The position numbers and the translations under genes were made by a program. The notes beneath the pieces were generated by a model. It made no database searches. It was not told where the DNA came from and was given only the letters and a program-made list of their open reading frames with translations. Source: Poronia punctata (taxonomy: Eukaryota > Ascomycota > Sordariomycetes > Xylariales > Xylariaceae). From it: DNA of 64,000 bases. This document shows positions 35,729 to 45,916 of the stretch, piece by piece. The DNA is taken from NCBI GenBank assembly GCA_022579005.1, contig MU401492.1, positions 124,001 through 188,000 of the forward strand, read 5' to 3'. Numbering within the stretch: the stretch's first letter is position 1; each line of letters begins with the position of its first letter.

Positions 35729-38476
35729 ATGGAGACTTATACACAGGGTTTATCTGAGTATCCAAGTAAGGACCGCCTTTTCGAACATGCGGAATATCCG
35801 CCGTCGCCGCCGGAAACAGACAGAGAATCGGTAGACCTGAACTGGGAGCCTGCTGACACCGAGCCTTCCCTCTACCCCCTCCCACCGCCGGCCCGGCCGG
35901 ACAATATCGTGTTAGCAGAGGACCTCAAGACGCCCGACAATCATGTCGTGCGTGATCCTCGTCTAATACGTCTAACGGGAACCCACCCTCTTAACGTCGA
36001 GGCGCCTCTGGCCGACCTCTTCGACCAAGGTTTTCTGACGAACAAAGATCTCCACTTCGTCCGCAACCATGGCGCCGTGCCGCGGGTCGAAGGTGCAGGG
36101 ATGATGGACTGGACCTTGACGATAGAAGGCCTGGTCGACAATCCTCTAAGCCTCAGCCTGGCACGGCTCATCCGTGACTTTGACCAAGCCACGTATCCCG
36201 TCACACTGGTGTGCGCCGGCAACAGACGCAAGGAGCAGAACCTCGTGCGCAAGACCAAAGGATTCTCATGGGGCGCCGCGGGGCTGTCGACAGCTCTCTG
36301 GACAGGGGTTCCCATTGGGGACGTGCTCGCCGTCGCGCGACCTAGGCGCGGGGCAAGATACGTGTGTTTCGAAGGGGCCGATAGGTTACCTAACGGGCAC
36401 TATGGCACGTCGATCAAGTTGAGCTGGGCCATGGATGCGCAACGAGGCGTCATGTTGGCGCACAAGATGAACGGGGAAACACTACCCCCCGATCACGGCA
36501 AGCCCCTGCGTGTCGTCATCCCCGGGCAGATAGGCGGCCGCAGCGTCAAATGGCTCAAGCGCATCGTCGTCACGGATAAACCTAGCGATAACTGGTACCA
36601 TATCTACGACAACAGGGTATTGCCTACGATGATAGACCCCGAGACCAGTGCGGATTTGCCCGATACCTGGAAAGACGAGCGGTATGCCATTTACGACCTG
36701 AATACGAATAGTGCTACGTGTCGCCCGGCCCATGACGAAGAGATCAGACTGGATGGCTCGGTGCGTGACTATAAAGTACAGGGTTACGCGTATGCCGGAG
36801 GTGGAAAGAGGGTGACTCGCGTCGAGGTCAGTCTAGACAAGGGGAAGAGTTGGATTCTCGGCAACATATCATATCCCGAGGATAAGTACCGGCTTGCGCA
36901 AGAAGGGGAGACCTTGTATGGCGGTCGGCTAGACATATCCTGGCGAGATACCTGTTTCTGCTGGTGTTTTTGGGAAGTGGACATTCCGCTATCTAAGCTG
37001 CAGGCGGCGGATGATATCGTGGTGCGTGCGATGGATGATTCCATGATGGTACAGCCACGAGACATGTATTGGAGCGTACTGGGTATGATGAACAACCCAT
37101 GGTTCAGGGTCGTCATACACAAGGAAGGCCACAAGCTGAGATTCGAGCATCCGACACAGCCGGCGCTGATGCCGGGCGGTTGGATGGAGAGAGTCAAGCA
37201 GGCCGGCGGAAATCTCATGAACGGCTATTGGGGAGAACAATCGACTGGACAGGTAGATGTTGCCGAGCAGGTTGAGCCCCCGAAAGAAATATGTATGATA
37301 AATGTAGAGGTGGATAGGATAATCTCTCTGGAAGAACTTGGGGAGCATGAGGGGGAAACAGAACCTTGGTTTGTAGTCAACGGAGAAGTTTATGATGGAA
37401 CGACTTATCTAGAAAAACATCCAGGCGGCGCAACCTCGATTATAGGAGCAGCTGGACAAGACGCCAGTGAAGAATTTCTGGCAATTCGTAAGTTGATCCG
37501 AAACACCCACCCCCCCCCCCCCCTTTTTCACAATCCAGGTCTAACGAAACATACCATACCCACAGACAGCGAAAACGCCAAAGCGATGCTCATAGACCAC
37601 CACATCGGAACTCTATCCAAAACAGCCCAAACGCAATTATTATCAATCAGCGAAACAACACCATCAGAAGACACCCCCAAACGACCCGTCTTCCTCCAAC
37701 CCAAAACCTGGACAAGAGCCATCCTATCAAGCAAAAAGAGCATATCCCCCGACACTAAAATCTTCACCTTCACCCTCGAACACGCCGAGCAAGAAGTCGG
37801 CTTACCCATAGGCCAACACCTAATGATACGACTTCGCGACCCCGTAACGCGCGAGGTCATTTTACGCGCATACACGCCCATCTCACCCCACGACGCAAAA
37901 GGAAAACTCGACATCTTAGTAAAAGTATACGCAGCAACGGAAAGACATACCGGCGGCCGCATGACGCAAGCTCTAGACGCCATCCCGCTCGGCCACCACG
38001 TCGATTTCAAAGGCCCCCGCGGGAAATTCGAGTATCTGGGCCGCGACCGCGGTTTATGCACCATATCCGGCCGGGAGAGGAGAGTGCGTCGGTTCATCAT
38101 GGTGTGCGGCGGGTCGGGCATCACGCCTATATTCTCTGTCCTCCGGGCCGCGGAGACGGAGACGGAGACGGAGACGGAGACGGAGACGGAATGTGTGGTT
38201 TTCTACGGGAATCGTACCGAAGAAGATATCCTCTGCAAAACTGAATTAGACGCCATGAGATCGCGCATTACGTATGTTCTCAGTCGACCTAGTCCCTCGT
38301 GGACAGGGGCGAGAGGACGGATCGATAAGGATATCATAGTGAGGGAGTTGGGATCTCGTGTACGGCCTACCGGCGAAGATGTCGTTCTTGTCTGCGGGCC
38401 TAGCGCACTTGAAGATAGTGTGCGTGGTATCTTTACGAGCTTGGGGTGGGCAGAAAACGACATGGTGTTCTTTTAG
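35729..38476 (+). CDS. niaD: Nitrate reductase (NAD(P)H)
   Basis: Two exons (35729-37487 and 37566-38476) encode 889 residues. Order of domains: an N-terminal extension; a molybdenum-cofactor domain with the active-site Cys162 in LVCAGNRR; the dimerisation domain; a cytochrome b5 domain with HPGG (His564) and AIHS (His587); and an FAD/NAD(P) reductase with RAYTPIS, MVCGGSGITP and the terminal VCGPSALED...FF. It reduces nitrate to nitrite in the cytosol, the first step of nitrate assimilation. The single intron (78 nt) splits the codon of the second heme-ligand His587, and contains a C14 run. In the NAD(P)-binding part, six 6-bp GAGACG repeats encode an ETETETETETE loop. The neighbours are a RIP-mutated element 1 kb upstream and a convergent NAD(P)H dehydrogenase; the nitrite reductase and transporter genes are not in the window. 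Confidence 0.96.
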   Translation: METYTQGLSEYPSKDRLFEHAEYPPSPPETDRESVDLNWEPADTEPSLYPLPPPARPDNIVLAEDLKTPDNHVVRDPRLIRLTGTHPLNVEAPLADLFDQGFLTNKDLHFVRNHGAVPRVEGAGMMDWTLTIEGLVDNPLSLSLARLIRDFDQATYPVTLVCAGNRRKEQNLVRKTKGFSWGAAGLSTALWTGVPIGDVLAVARPRRGARYVCFEGADRLPNGHYGTSIKLSWAMDAQRGVMLAHKMNGETLPPDHGKPLRVVIPGQIGGRSVKWLKRIVVTDKPSDNWYHIYDNRVLPTMIDPETSADLPDTWKDERYAIYDLNTNSATCRPAHDEEIRLDGSVRDYKVQGYAYAGGGKRVTRVEVSLDKGKSWILGNISYPEDKYRLAQEGETLYGGRLDISWRDTCFCWCFWEVDIPLSKLQAADDIVVRAMDDSMMVQPRDMYWSVLGMMNNPWFRVVIHKEGHKLRFEHPTQPALMPGGWMERVKQAGGNLMNGYWGEQSTGQVDVAEQVEPPKEICMINVEVDRIISLEELGEHEGETEPWFVVNGEVYDGTTYLEKHPGGATSIIGAAGQDASEEFLAIRKLIRNTHPPPPLFHNPGLTKHTIPTDSENAKAMLIDHHIGTLSKTAQTQLLSISETTPSEDTPKRPVFLQPKTWTRAILSSKKSISPDTKIFTFTLEHAEQEVGLPIGQHLMIRLRDPVTREVILRAYTPISPHDAKGKLDILVKVYAATERHTGGRMTQALDAIPLGHHVDFKGPRGKFEYLGRDRGLCTISGRERRVRRFIMVCGGSGITPIFSVLRAAETETETETETETECVVFYGNRTEEDILCKTELDAMRSRITYVLSRPSPSWTGARGRIDKDIIVRELGSRVRPTGEDVVLVCGPSALEDSVRGIFTSLGWAENDMVFF
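37510..37523. repeat. C14 run inside nitrate reductase intron
   Basis: Fourteen C followed by five T in the intron, 42 bases before the acceptor. This is one of several C homopolymers in the window. Confidence 0.9.
38153..38190 (+). repeat. Coding minisatellite (GAGACG)6 in nitrate reductase
   Basis: Six perfect copies of a 6-bp unit keep the reading frame and encode alternating Glu and Thr between SVLRAA and CVVFYGNRT. Confidence 0.95.
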
Positions 38477-39032
38477 TAGCTTAGATCACGCTGCTAGGAT
38501 GAGAGGTAATTGATGACCTGAGATTTGCCTGGCTTTACGTTAAAAGTCTATGAAGTTATGATATGTAGAATAACCTTTATAGAAAGTAGCCCCCCTAACG
38601 TACCTAATGAATAGGAGATGTAGTCCAAAGTCCAAAGTTTCGGTGAATATTTAGACCTACTTCATCGTATGGCTGGACATACAGACCCTAACCAACGCGC
38701 GTAGAGTCTATTACAGGACATACACGGGGTGATAGGATGTTCTTTAGAAAGTAAGAAAACTTGATGGTTGTGGTATCATTATCTGACTCCAGCTACCGAA
38801 GTCTACAATATCAGAACGTGGATAGTCGGAGCAACAGTGGTACCATAATTTGCCCCCTTTTCTATATTAACTAGGATATGATTTACCCACGCGGTAAATG
38901 AGAGCAACCTAGGACAGGCATTAAACGTACTTATGTATATTCGGTGCACGTCTCATGTCATATGCCCTTGTCTTGGGTGTTATGGATAATTTTTGCTGCC
39001 TCGGGCGATTAGCTCATCTGCTTAGACGACGA
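38477..39032. other. Convergent intergenic spacer
   Basis: 556 bases between the stop codons of nitrate reductase (+) and the NAD(P)H dehydrogenase (-). It should hold both 3' ends. Nothing else is recognised. Confidence 0.6.
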
Positions 39033-41190
39033 TTAAAAGCTGATCAGATCTGGGAATTCGTTAGCTATAAAGGTATATGAGTTGGGAGATTGGGAGTACC
39101 ATACCTCTTCCAAAGAGACCTCTCTTGAGCCAGTCCATCATCATGAGGAATTTTGTTCTAAACCCGACACTCTGAGCAAAATAAGCGCCCCTCCATGCGT
39201 AGACGGCCCAGATACCACCGGTGAAACCCCATCCGCTACCGAGATCAAAGACGGCCGAATTTCCGATATATGCCAAACTGCCCAAGTGGTGGTACTCGAA
39301 CGCCTTGTAGCAAGCCGCATCGACGTCACCGTCGATAACCTCGTTTCTACTTAGGCCCGGGGCGCAATGAGCGAGCTTGTTGAATTTGTGGGCGAGGTAT
39401 ATGCCCTGCTGGTTCGCGCGCTGTGCAGTAGCAGGAAGCGAGGTCAACTTGTTATCGATTTGCTTGAGTAACTCCCTCAGTTCGCCGATACTCAAGGTAC
39501 CGGACTGATCCTTGTCGAACGCCTCGAAGAGTTTATCCAGACGCTTTAGGTGGGAGACGGCCTGCGGATACTTCCGTCTTACTTCACTGGCCACGCTGCG
39601 CCATTCGCTAAAGGTGAGCTCGAGGGTTTCCGGGTCCTTGCCGTGTTTGAAGGCGAGACCCCGCAAGAACGAGATGACATTATCGGCGCTGTTGTTCTGC
39701 ACGGTGGCGCAGTCCCCTATGGCGTACACATCGCCAAGGGGAGTGCCGTTCAGGCGAAGATGGGTGTCGGTCTCGAGAGCGTGGCGGTTAGTTTGTGCAG
39801 GGCCCAACTTGGCGGCGATCCGCTGGCATAGCTCCGCCTGGGATACGCCTGTGGACCAGAGACAAAAACCCATAGGTAGCTCTTTCGTCACGAGTGAACC
39901 ATCTTCAGCCTTTTGCGTGAATACGATCCTGTCCGGCTTGACCTCCTTGACACGGGAGTTGGTAAGTACTTCGACTTGGTCGCGAGCGAACCGTTCTTCG
40001 GCATACTTGGACAAGGCTTCATCGTACGTGTTCAGGATATGCGACCGACTCTGAATGATGTGCACCGAGATCTCGTTTCGCAGAAGTCGGGGAAAGCTCC
40101 TAGTCAAGTCCTCGTTCAATAGATCGAAGAGCTCGGCGGCGAATTCCACACCGGTAGGCCCGCCACCGCTGATGACGAACGAAAGCAAGCGTTTACGTTC
40201 TTCGTCCGGAGTTGTGGGAAGACAAGCCAATTCCACATTCCGCATGACCTGGTTTCGAACCCTTCTGGCGTCATTCACATCTTTCAAGAAATGGCAGTTC
40301 TCCAGCCCCTTGACACCATGTGGATTTGTAACAGAACCTACACCGATGACGAGTTTGTCGTAGGGCACATAGAAGCGGACCACTTTGCCACTCGCATCGG
40401 TCTGCGAGACTTCGACCAGCTTGTGGGAGAATTCAACGTCTTCCGCCGTCGCTCGGAGAAAGTGTCCGTTGACTCTGGACAGGATTCGTCGTATCGGCTC
40501 GACTAGGCTCCGGAATTCGAGGGTGCCGACAGTAGCAGAAGGGAGCATAGGCGTGAACAGAAAGTAGTTCTTCGGACTAATGACAGTGACATGGTAATCG
40601 TCTGGGTTGAGCTGTTTCAAGAGAGCAACACTGCCCCAACCACTGCCCAGTATGACCAGGCGGGGTTTGGTCTTCCTCTCCTTGGCTATTTCACTCTCGT
40701 CGTCATCGAGCATAGCTTCTACAATCGGTAGGTTCTTGGGACCACCTCGTCGAGGTTCGAGAGCGAACTGAGAGACGTTACAGTCACCAATATCAATAGA
40801 TTCTTTGTAAGTAGTGGCATCGTACACGAAGAACGCCGCAAAGAGGACACCGATGAACCCGACACCGGTACCGAGGATGGCGGCAGTCCGATACGCAAAG
40901 TTCAAGAAGGGGGATCGTCGCTGAGGAAGAGGTTGGCCGGACAGTGCGCGGATGGTTCGGTTCGTGGGATACAGGAATTGTCTCGATGTGTGACGCGACG
41001 ATAGTGGTGGACTAGTTGGGCTCGAGCGAAATAGACCTCCGAAATGGCGGGCATGGTGCTTGTTCGGTTGACCGGCAGCTCGGGAGAGGGTACACCGGAA
41101 AGTCGAAAGAGCACAACGACTGCGAGGACCGACGCCGGCTATCCGAAGGGCCGTGCCCATCTCGACAGCGGAATTCTGCCCTGCTGGCAT
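39033..41190 (-). CDS. nde1: External alternative NAD(P)H:ubiquinone oxidoreductase with EF-hand (mitochondrial)
   Basis: Two exons (39105-41190 and 39033-39049) encode 700 residues. An Arg/Ser-rich mitochondrial presequence is followed by one hydrophobic span (about 103-123). The first dinucleotide-binding fold is at VILGSGWGS (179-187), the second at ISGGGPTG (340-347), and GDVYAIGDCA near 486-495 is the conserved FAD contact. An EF-hand loop, DKDQSGTLSIGE (559-570), fits the calcium-dependent external enzymes such as Neurospora NDE1. Type II dehydrogenases oxidise cytosolic NAD(P)H at the outer face of the inner membrane without pumping protons. The 17-nt last exon gives the family-typical ending FGRDLISF; without the 55-nt intron the frame would run on for nine aberrant residues. 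The start is the first ATG; Met11 is possible. Confidence 0.93.
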
Positions 41191-43259
41191 GTTTCCCCTT
41201 CACTGCTTGACACTTCAGTTGCAAGTGAGCGACTATGTTTAGACAATTGTCATCCTGAAATTCCAGTGAACCGGCTCCTCCGGATTTAACGTAGAGAGCT
41301 TTAAAAGAAGGTTTTGGTTGAAAAATATTATTAGGTCTGGAATGCTCTCAAAGCTCTTTTGCAGGGATGTCAAGTTAGCAATAAAATGAATTGAGTTTAT
41401 TAACTTGAGAATTCACTGCAAAATAAATGATGTCATTATTGCTCAACATGCTATGGGGTTCTGTGTACATTCTGTAACACCAACTGCCTACATTTAGTTT
41501 GCAACAGAGTTCGATTACCTACCCTACGGCAAAAAATGAAAGTGACAGATTTAATATTTCTATATTAACAGGCTAATTCTCCCTTCTATTCATACTTTTC
41601 CACCAGATGTTCAGCTTGATTCTTGTTGCTGGTGTGTACCGAACAACGTAGCCAGGAGGCCTATCAATGAGGTTTACCAGGCACCGCCAGGGTAGATACT
41701 TGTAAATAGGTACCTAACAGATCTAACTTCCACGTTGTGCCAAGTGGTTTGATTGACTTGGATTGTCCCGGAGGACATTTGATCTGGACGTAAGTTCTAT
41801 AATACACCCCAACAACGTGTAATACAATACGGTAGTAGCTACTCGTACAAGAGTATCTATTTCTTTTATTACCTCTATATATATAATAGGCATATTAATT
41901 GATCTCAGTTTACTTACATGTAGTATTTCTAATGTTTGCCAACCCACTCCAGGACCTGTATGAATTTGAGTAAGTACATATCAGAAATCGCTCTCCAACT
42001 CTTTCCTCTGAGCTACCTTTGAAAATCTTACCAAACTTCTTAGATATTGATGCAAATGTGCTTAAAGTAATCAATAAGCCCCACAGGATAAGCAATCCAT
42101 TCATATCAAATAATCATGTTGAGATGCCCAAGCGACAAAAGATAGAACTCTGACTGTGATACAAAATTACAGCTGGAGGATACGTATCCACCATCTCCCC
42201 GCGATGATTGACGCCCAACGGAGGCCACTAGTATCTTGACCTGCCGCTTATGGTAAGCATACATCTAGACTAGATTTATTAGATAATACTAGATAAATGT
42301 ATCTGGGAATAGAGTTTCTTTTGAACTTTGAACCTTTGTACATTTGCCCGCAATTGCCTGTGTGAGGTACTCGTACCTGTCACTGCTCAGGGAGGGCATG
42401 GCGGGGCCGCAGACTGGCCAACTGGTGCCTGGCCGGCTGGGTTATTACTTGCAAAGCTCCAACTGGAAACCCCTCCCCTCCACTGACGTATCCTTAGGTA
42501 CCCCCGCCGCTCATCATCCCCCCAAGAGATCCCACCCCGCGTTCCACGCCGTTCCTCACTGATCTCACCTTTCTGATCATGTACAGCCATAGTCCTCGTG
42601 ATCTTGATCATTTGTTGTGCGGTTGGTCATTTCCAACTGAAACTTGACATGTTAGTCTAACGATGTCCTCCTTTGTTATCAAACAGTTCGTGCCACCACT
42701 CTCACCTATCTACTCTCACCATAGTTGAACCTGTTGGTTTCGCAGTCTTAGCATATTATTGCTTGCTTACTTCACCTTTACCTACCTACCATCTTTCCGA
42801 AGACCCTGCAGGTGCCGCATCTTAAAAATAGTACGGTTTGTTGGCCAATGAATAACGGCCATCACGGATATCCCGTGGAGGTATTGGCAAATACGTGTTC
42901 GACACACGGTCTCATAATCACCCACTGCGCCTGTCTGCCTGTGTTAGGCCGGAAAGCATAACACACTGCAGATCGGCCTAGACGGGTGTGAGCGCTAAGG
43001 TAGTATTGCTGTAAATAGGGTACCACTTCCTGGACTATCTGCGCCCCCAAACTGTATTGGTTAGGTCGTCGGTGAAACCAACCCACCTCCCGGAAGTGAC
43101 ACTCTCTACTTTCTAATCTGCCTGTCGGCTTTACCACATTCTAACTTGCTTTCTATTCGCACTTACTTCAAGCACGACCTAGACCCTTGTTCTTCTAATT
43201 CCTCAACGCTACCACTTTCTTCACTCTTTATTCCTTTGTATCGACGGGCGGCAGACACC
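41191..43259. other. Divergent intergenic region
   Basis: About 2 kb between the starts of the NAD(P)H dehydrogenase (-) and the hypothetical membrane protein (+), so it holds both promoters. Short open frames show no motif. AT-richer patches lie at about 41300-41440 and 42240-42300. Confidence 0.5.
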
Positions 43260-44654
43260 ATGGCACCAAATAACCAAGCCCCCATGGAGGCTAGGGAGAC
43301 TCGCTATCCCAACGGCCGGTTACCCGCAGCCACTTCGTCCCCGATGCCTCCCCGCTCCACAACCGCTTCAGCCTTGCAACGACAGCACCAACAACAACAA
43401 CAACAACGGCAGCGGAATGATGGTCAGTTCCCCAGCTTGAACTCGATGTTTCAGAGAGAATATCAGCTTATAATATTAGATTCTTGGGTTGAAGTATCTT
43501 CGAATCCGTCCTCATCTTCCGTGTCCTCTGTGGGCGAGGAGATCGACACTACCGGCCTTCAAGTGCGTTCTTCTTATGGAGCACGACGGCGACGTCTGCA
43601 CCCGCAGTCGTATGCACATCTCCACCCAAATCGAGCCGACCCTTCGGCCGCCCGGAGTGGCTGGACACTGGCACAAACTTCCTATGCCGGAAGTAGTCAA
43701 GAGGAATATGACGAGTCAGAGAGCGAAGAGGACAATCCCTTAACCAGCTCAACGGAAATTGCCGCGACAGTCGATCCCTCTCGTCAGACGCCTTTGCGAC
43801 AGGTTTTCTCATCGCAAGTCGTCGATACCGATTCAAGCGATGACGACGATGAGAACGCCACCGCTTTAGGGAGGCGGCCATCACAGCCTTTCCGACCACA
43901 ACCCAACGCCTTCTCACACCCACCATCTCATCTAACCCACCGGCACTCCACTAGCTCAGCCATCCCTCAACATGTCTCGCGGCCGCCATTTCATCAGCGA
44001 TCCCACACACGCGTTGAGCGCCACTCGCCTAATTTCATGTCACCCGACTACCATGACAACGATGCTGCGCTGCGTGCAAGTCTAACGACCCTGCTCAGTT
44101 GCGCAGCGGCAGCTAGGAGCTTGCCTAAAGACGGCGAGAAGGAGCTGAGCGGGCGTACTGGCACGATCAATAACAGCCAACCAGTTGCTCTCCGCTTTGC
44201 TCCGGAAAGCGAGTTAATGGCACCGTCGCCGCCCGCAACAGTATCACGTGGGTCAAGCCATCCTGATAAGTCATGCGAACCACCCACATCACGAGAGCCA
44301 ATGACGGGCGACAAAATAAAGCGTGCGGCAACACCAACATCAGGGGCGAAGTCCACCCGTGCAACTAAAAAGAAGAGAACGGTACAAAGCGAGGATAGCT
44401 TGATAAGCCCAACCCTTTTGACTTGGGTTGTCAGTGCAGGCGTTGTCGTCCTTGTCTCTGTCGTGGGCTTCGGCGCTGGCTATGTCATCGGTAGAGAGGT
44501 CGGGCGCCAGGAGACGTTGAACGGCCTCGGCTCGGGTAATCTAACCGCAGCCACCGAGGGAGGGAAATGCGGAAGAGAGGTTATTAGGAGCAGCGGAGGT
44601 ACTCTAAGGAGGTTCCGTTGGGGAGGTGGGATGGGACGAGGCTTAGTAGCGTGA
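43260..44654 (+). CDS. Hypothetical Ser-rich protein with one C-terminal membrane span
   Basis: A single exon of 464 codons. The start is the ATG at 43260 in the strong context CACCATGGCA; the frame is open upstream but has no ATG. Most of the protein is hydrophilic and low complexity, with a poly-Gln stretch from CAA codons (about 43385-43410), Ser and Asp/Glu-rich runs (DTDSSDDDDEN) and Pro/His-rich parts. A more ordered piece, DNDAALRASLTTLLSCAAAARSLPK, precedes a basic cluster (TRATKKKRT) and one hydrophobic segment (about 384-409, WVVSAGVVVLVSVVGFGAG) that continues into YVIGREVGRQE. That layout suggests a membrane protein with most of its mass on the cytosolic side. I do not recognise the family. 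Confidence 0.75.
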   Translation: MAPNNQAPMEARETRYPNGRLPAATSSPMPPRSTTASALQRQHQQQQQQRQRNDGQFPSLNSMFQREYQLIILDSWVEVSSNPSSSSVSSVGEEIDTTGLQVRSSYGARRRRLHPQSYAHLHPNRADPSAARSGWTLAQTSYAGSSQEEYDESESEEDNPLTSSTEIAATVDPSRQTPLRQVFSSQVVDTDSSDDDDENATALGRRPSQPFRPQPNAFSHPPSHLTHRHSTSSAIPQHVSRPPFHQRSHTRVERHSPNFMSPDYHDNDAALRASLTTLLSCAAAARSLPKDGEKELSGRTGTINNSQPVALRFAPESELMAPSPPATVSRGSSHPDKSCEPPTSREPMTGDKIKRAATPTSGAKSTRATKKKRTVQSEDSLISPTLLTWVVSAGVVVLVSVVGFGAGYVIGREVGRQETLNGLGSGNLTAATEGGKCGREVIRSSGGTLRRFRWGGGMGRGLVA

Positions 44655-45916
44655 AGGGCGACCAATTCGCCTATTGCTTCACAGTACTAAACGGCGGCCG
44701 CTAAAGAAACTTGACGCATCGGCGACAATTCAGTGTCATGGTTGCGTCCTTGGACAACAGCGACTAAAGTCGTAGAACTGCCTACGAAGATTATCTGCGG
44801 AATTGATAATACGCCGTTCCAGAGGAATCTTCCCAGGCAGTTGTTCTGTTACAATTTCTGGGCCGCCCCGGACATTAGGGGGTCGGGCAGATTCCCTTGG
44901 AGGCTATGGAGGTCGCGTTGTACGAGGCTTCTTTGCGAATGGCCGATATATATACGAGCTTGGTTTGTCTCGTAGAAGCAGCCACATATATGCTATATAT
45001 ATGTGTGTGTAAGCGTTCGGAGATTGCTCCCTTAGTAGGGCTCTATCTACCCCTCGAGGACAATCATATGCGCAACATTAGCATGTCAGGTTTCGGGCAG
45101 GGGAGGCGGGTAATGGAGTATTTTGGGATTTGATTATGGAGTTCAGGGGATGTAATGGGCATGGGCGGATCCATCTCATTGGCCTTACTCGTGCCTTGAG
45201 CTACCAGCGACATATTTATTTGCTTTGTTGTTCCGGCTTGAACTTTTTGGTGAGCATCATCACAACTTGGCACACGTCAGGCTTCAGATACTTATATATG
45301 AATAAATCGATTTTCAAAAATTTACTACTTTAGCTGATCTTTAATGAGGAGAGGAAACACTCGGATTGTCGCATTCCCGGGCTTATTCGTTCGCCGTCTT
45401 GTTCTGTGGCCACAACTTGCACAATAACTGCGTATAGGTAGGGCCATGGGCCATGGCGAAGATGTTCTCTAGCCCTCCTTGGAATACTATTAAGTGCTAT
45501 TCGTGCGCATCTCCATACATATCCCTGTACCCCAGCTCGCAAACTCATAAACGTAGTGATATAGAAGTGATGGTTATGAGTGAGCGCGGGATCTTTTTTA
45601 CATGTGCGAGTAAGAATTTCATGTACTGGATAATAAATAGGTGACTTCCACTAACTTCCACAGGGAGTCAGAAGTCAGGCATGGCAGCAAAGCAGCAATG
45701 CTGGTACAGTGTAAATGCGGGTTTAAACGGTATTATTGGCTTCAATTTATTCAAATCTCTGGTCACGTGCTCTCGCGCCACTTTGGCCATGACGTTGAAA
45801 GTGATTGGCGGGAGGACGGGTGACCGTGTTTGAATGGTGAAAGCCAACTTGATCAAAGCTGTTTTCTCTTTTTCTGATTGCGACAATTTGTCCAATGCAT
45901 CTCGATTACAAGTAAG
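44655..45916. other. Intergenic stretch, no gene recognised
   Basis: About 1.3 kb between two plus-strand genes: 3' UTR of the membrane protein and promoter of the Hrq1 helicase. Short open frames only. Confidence 0.5.
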
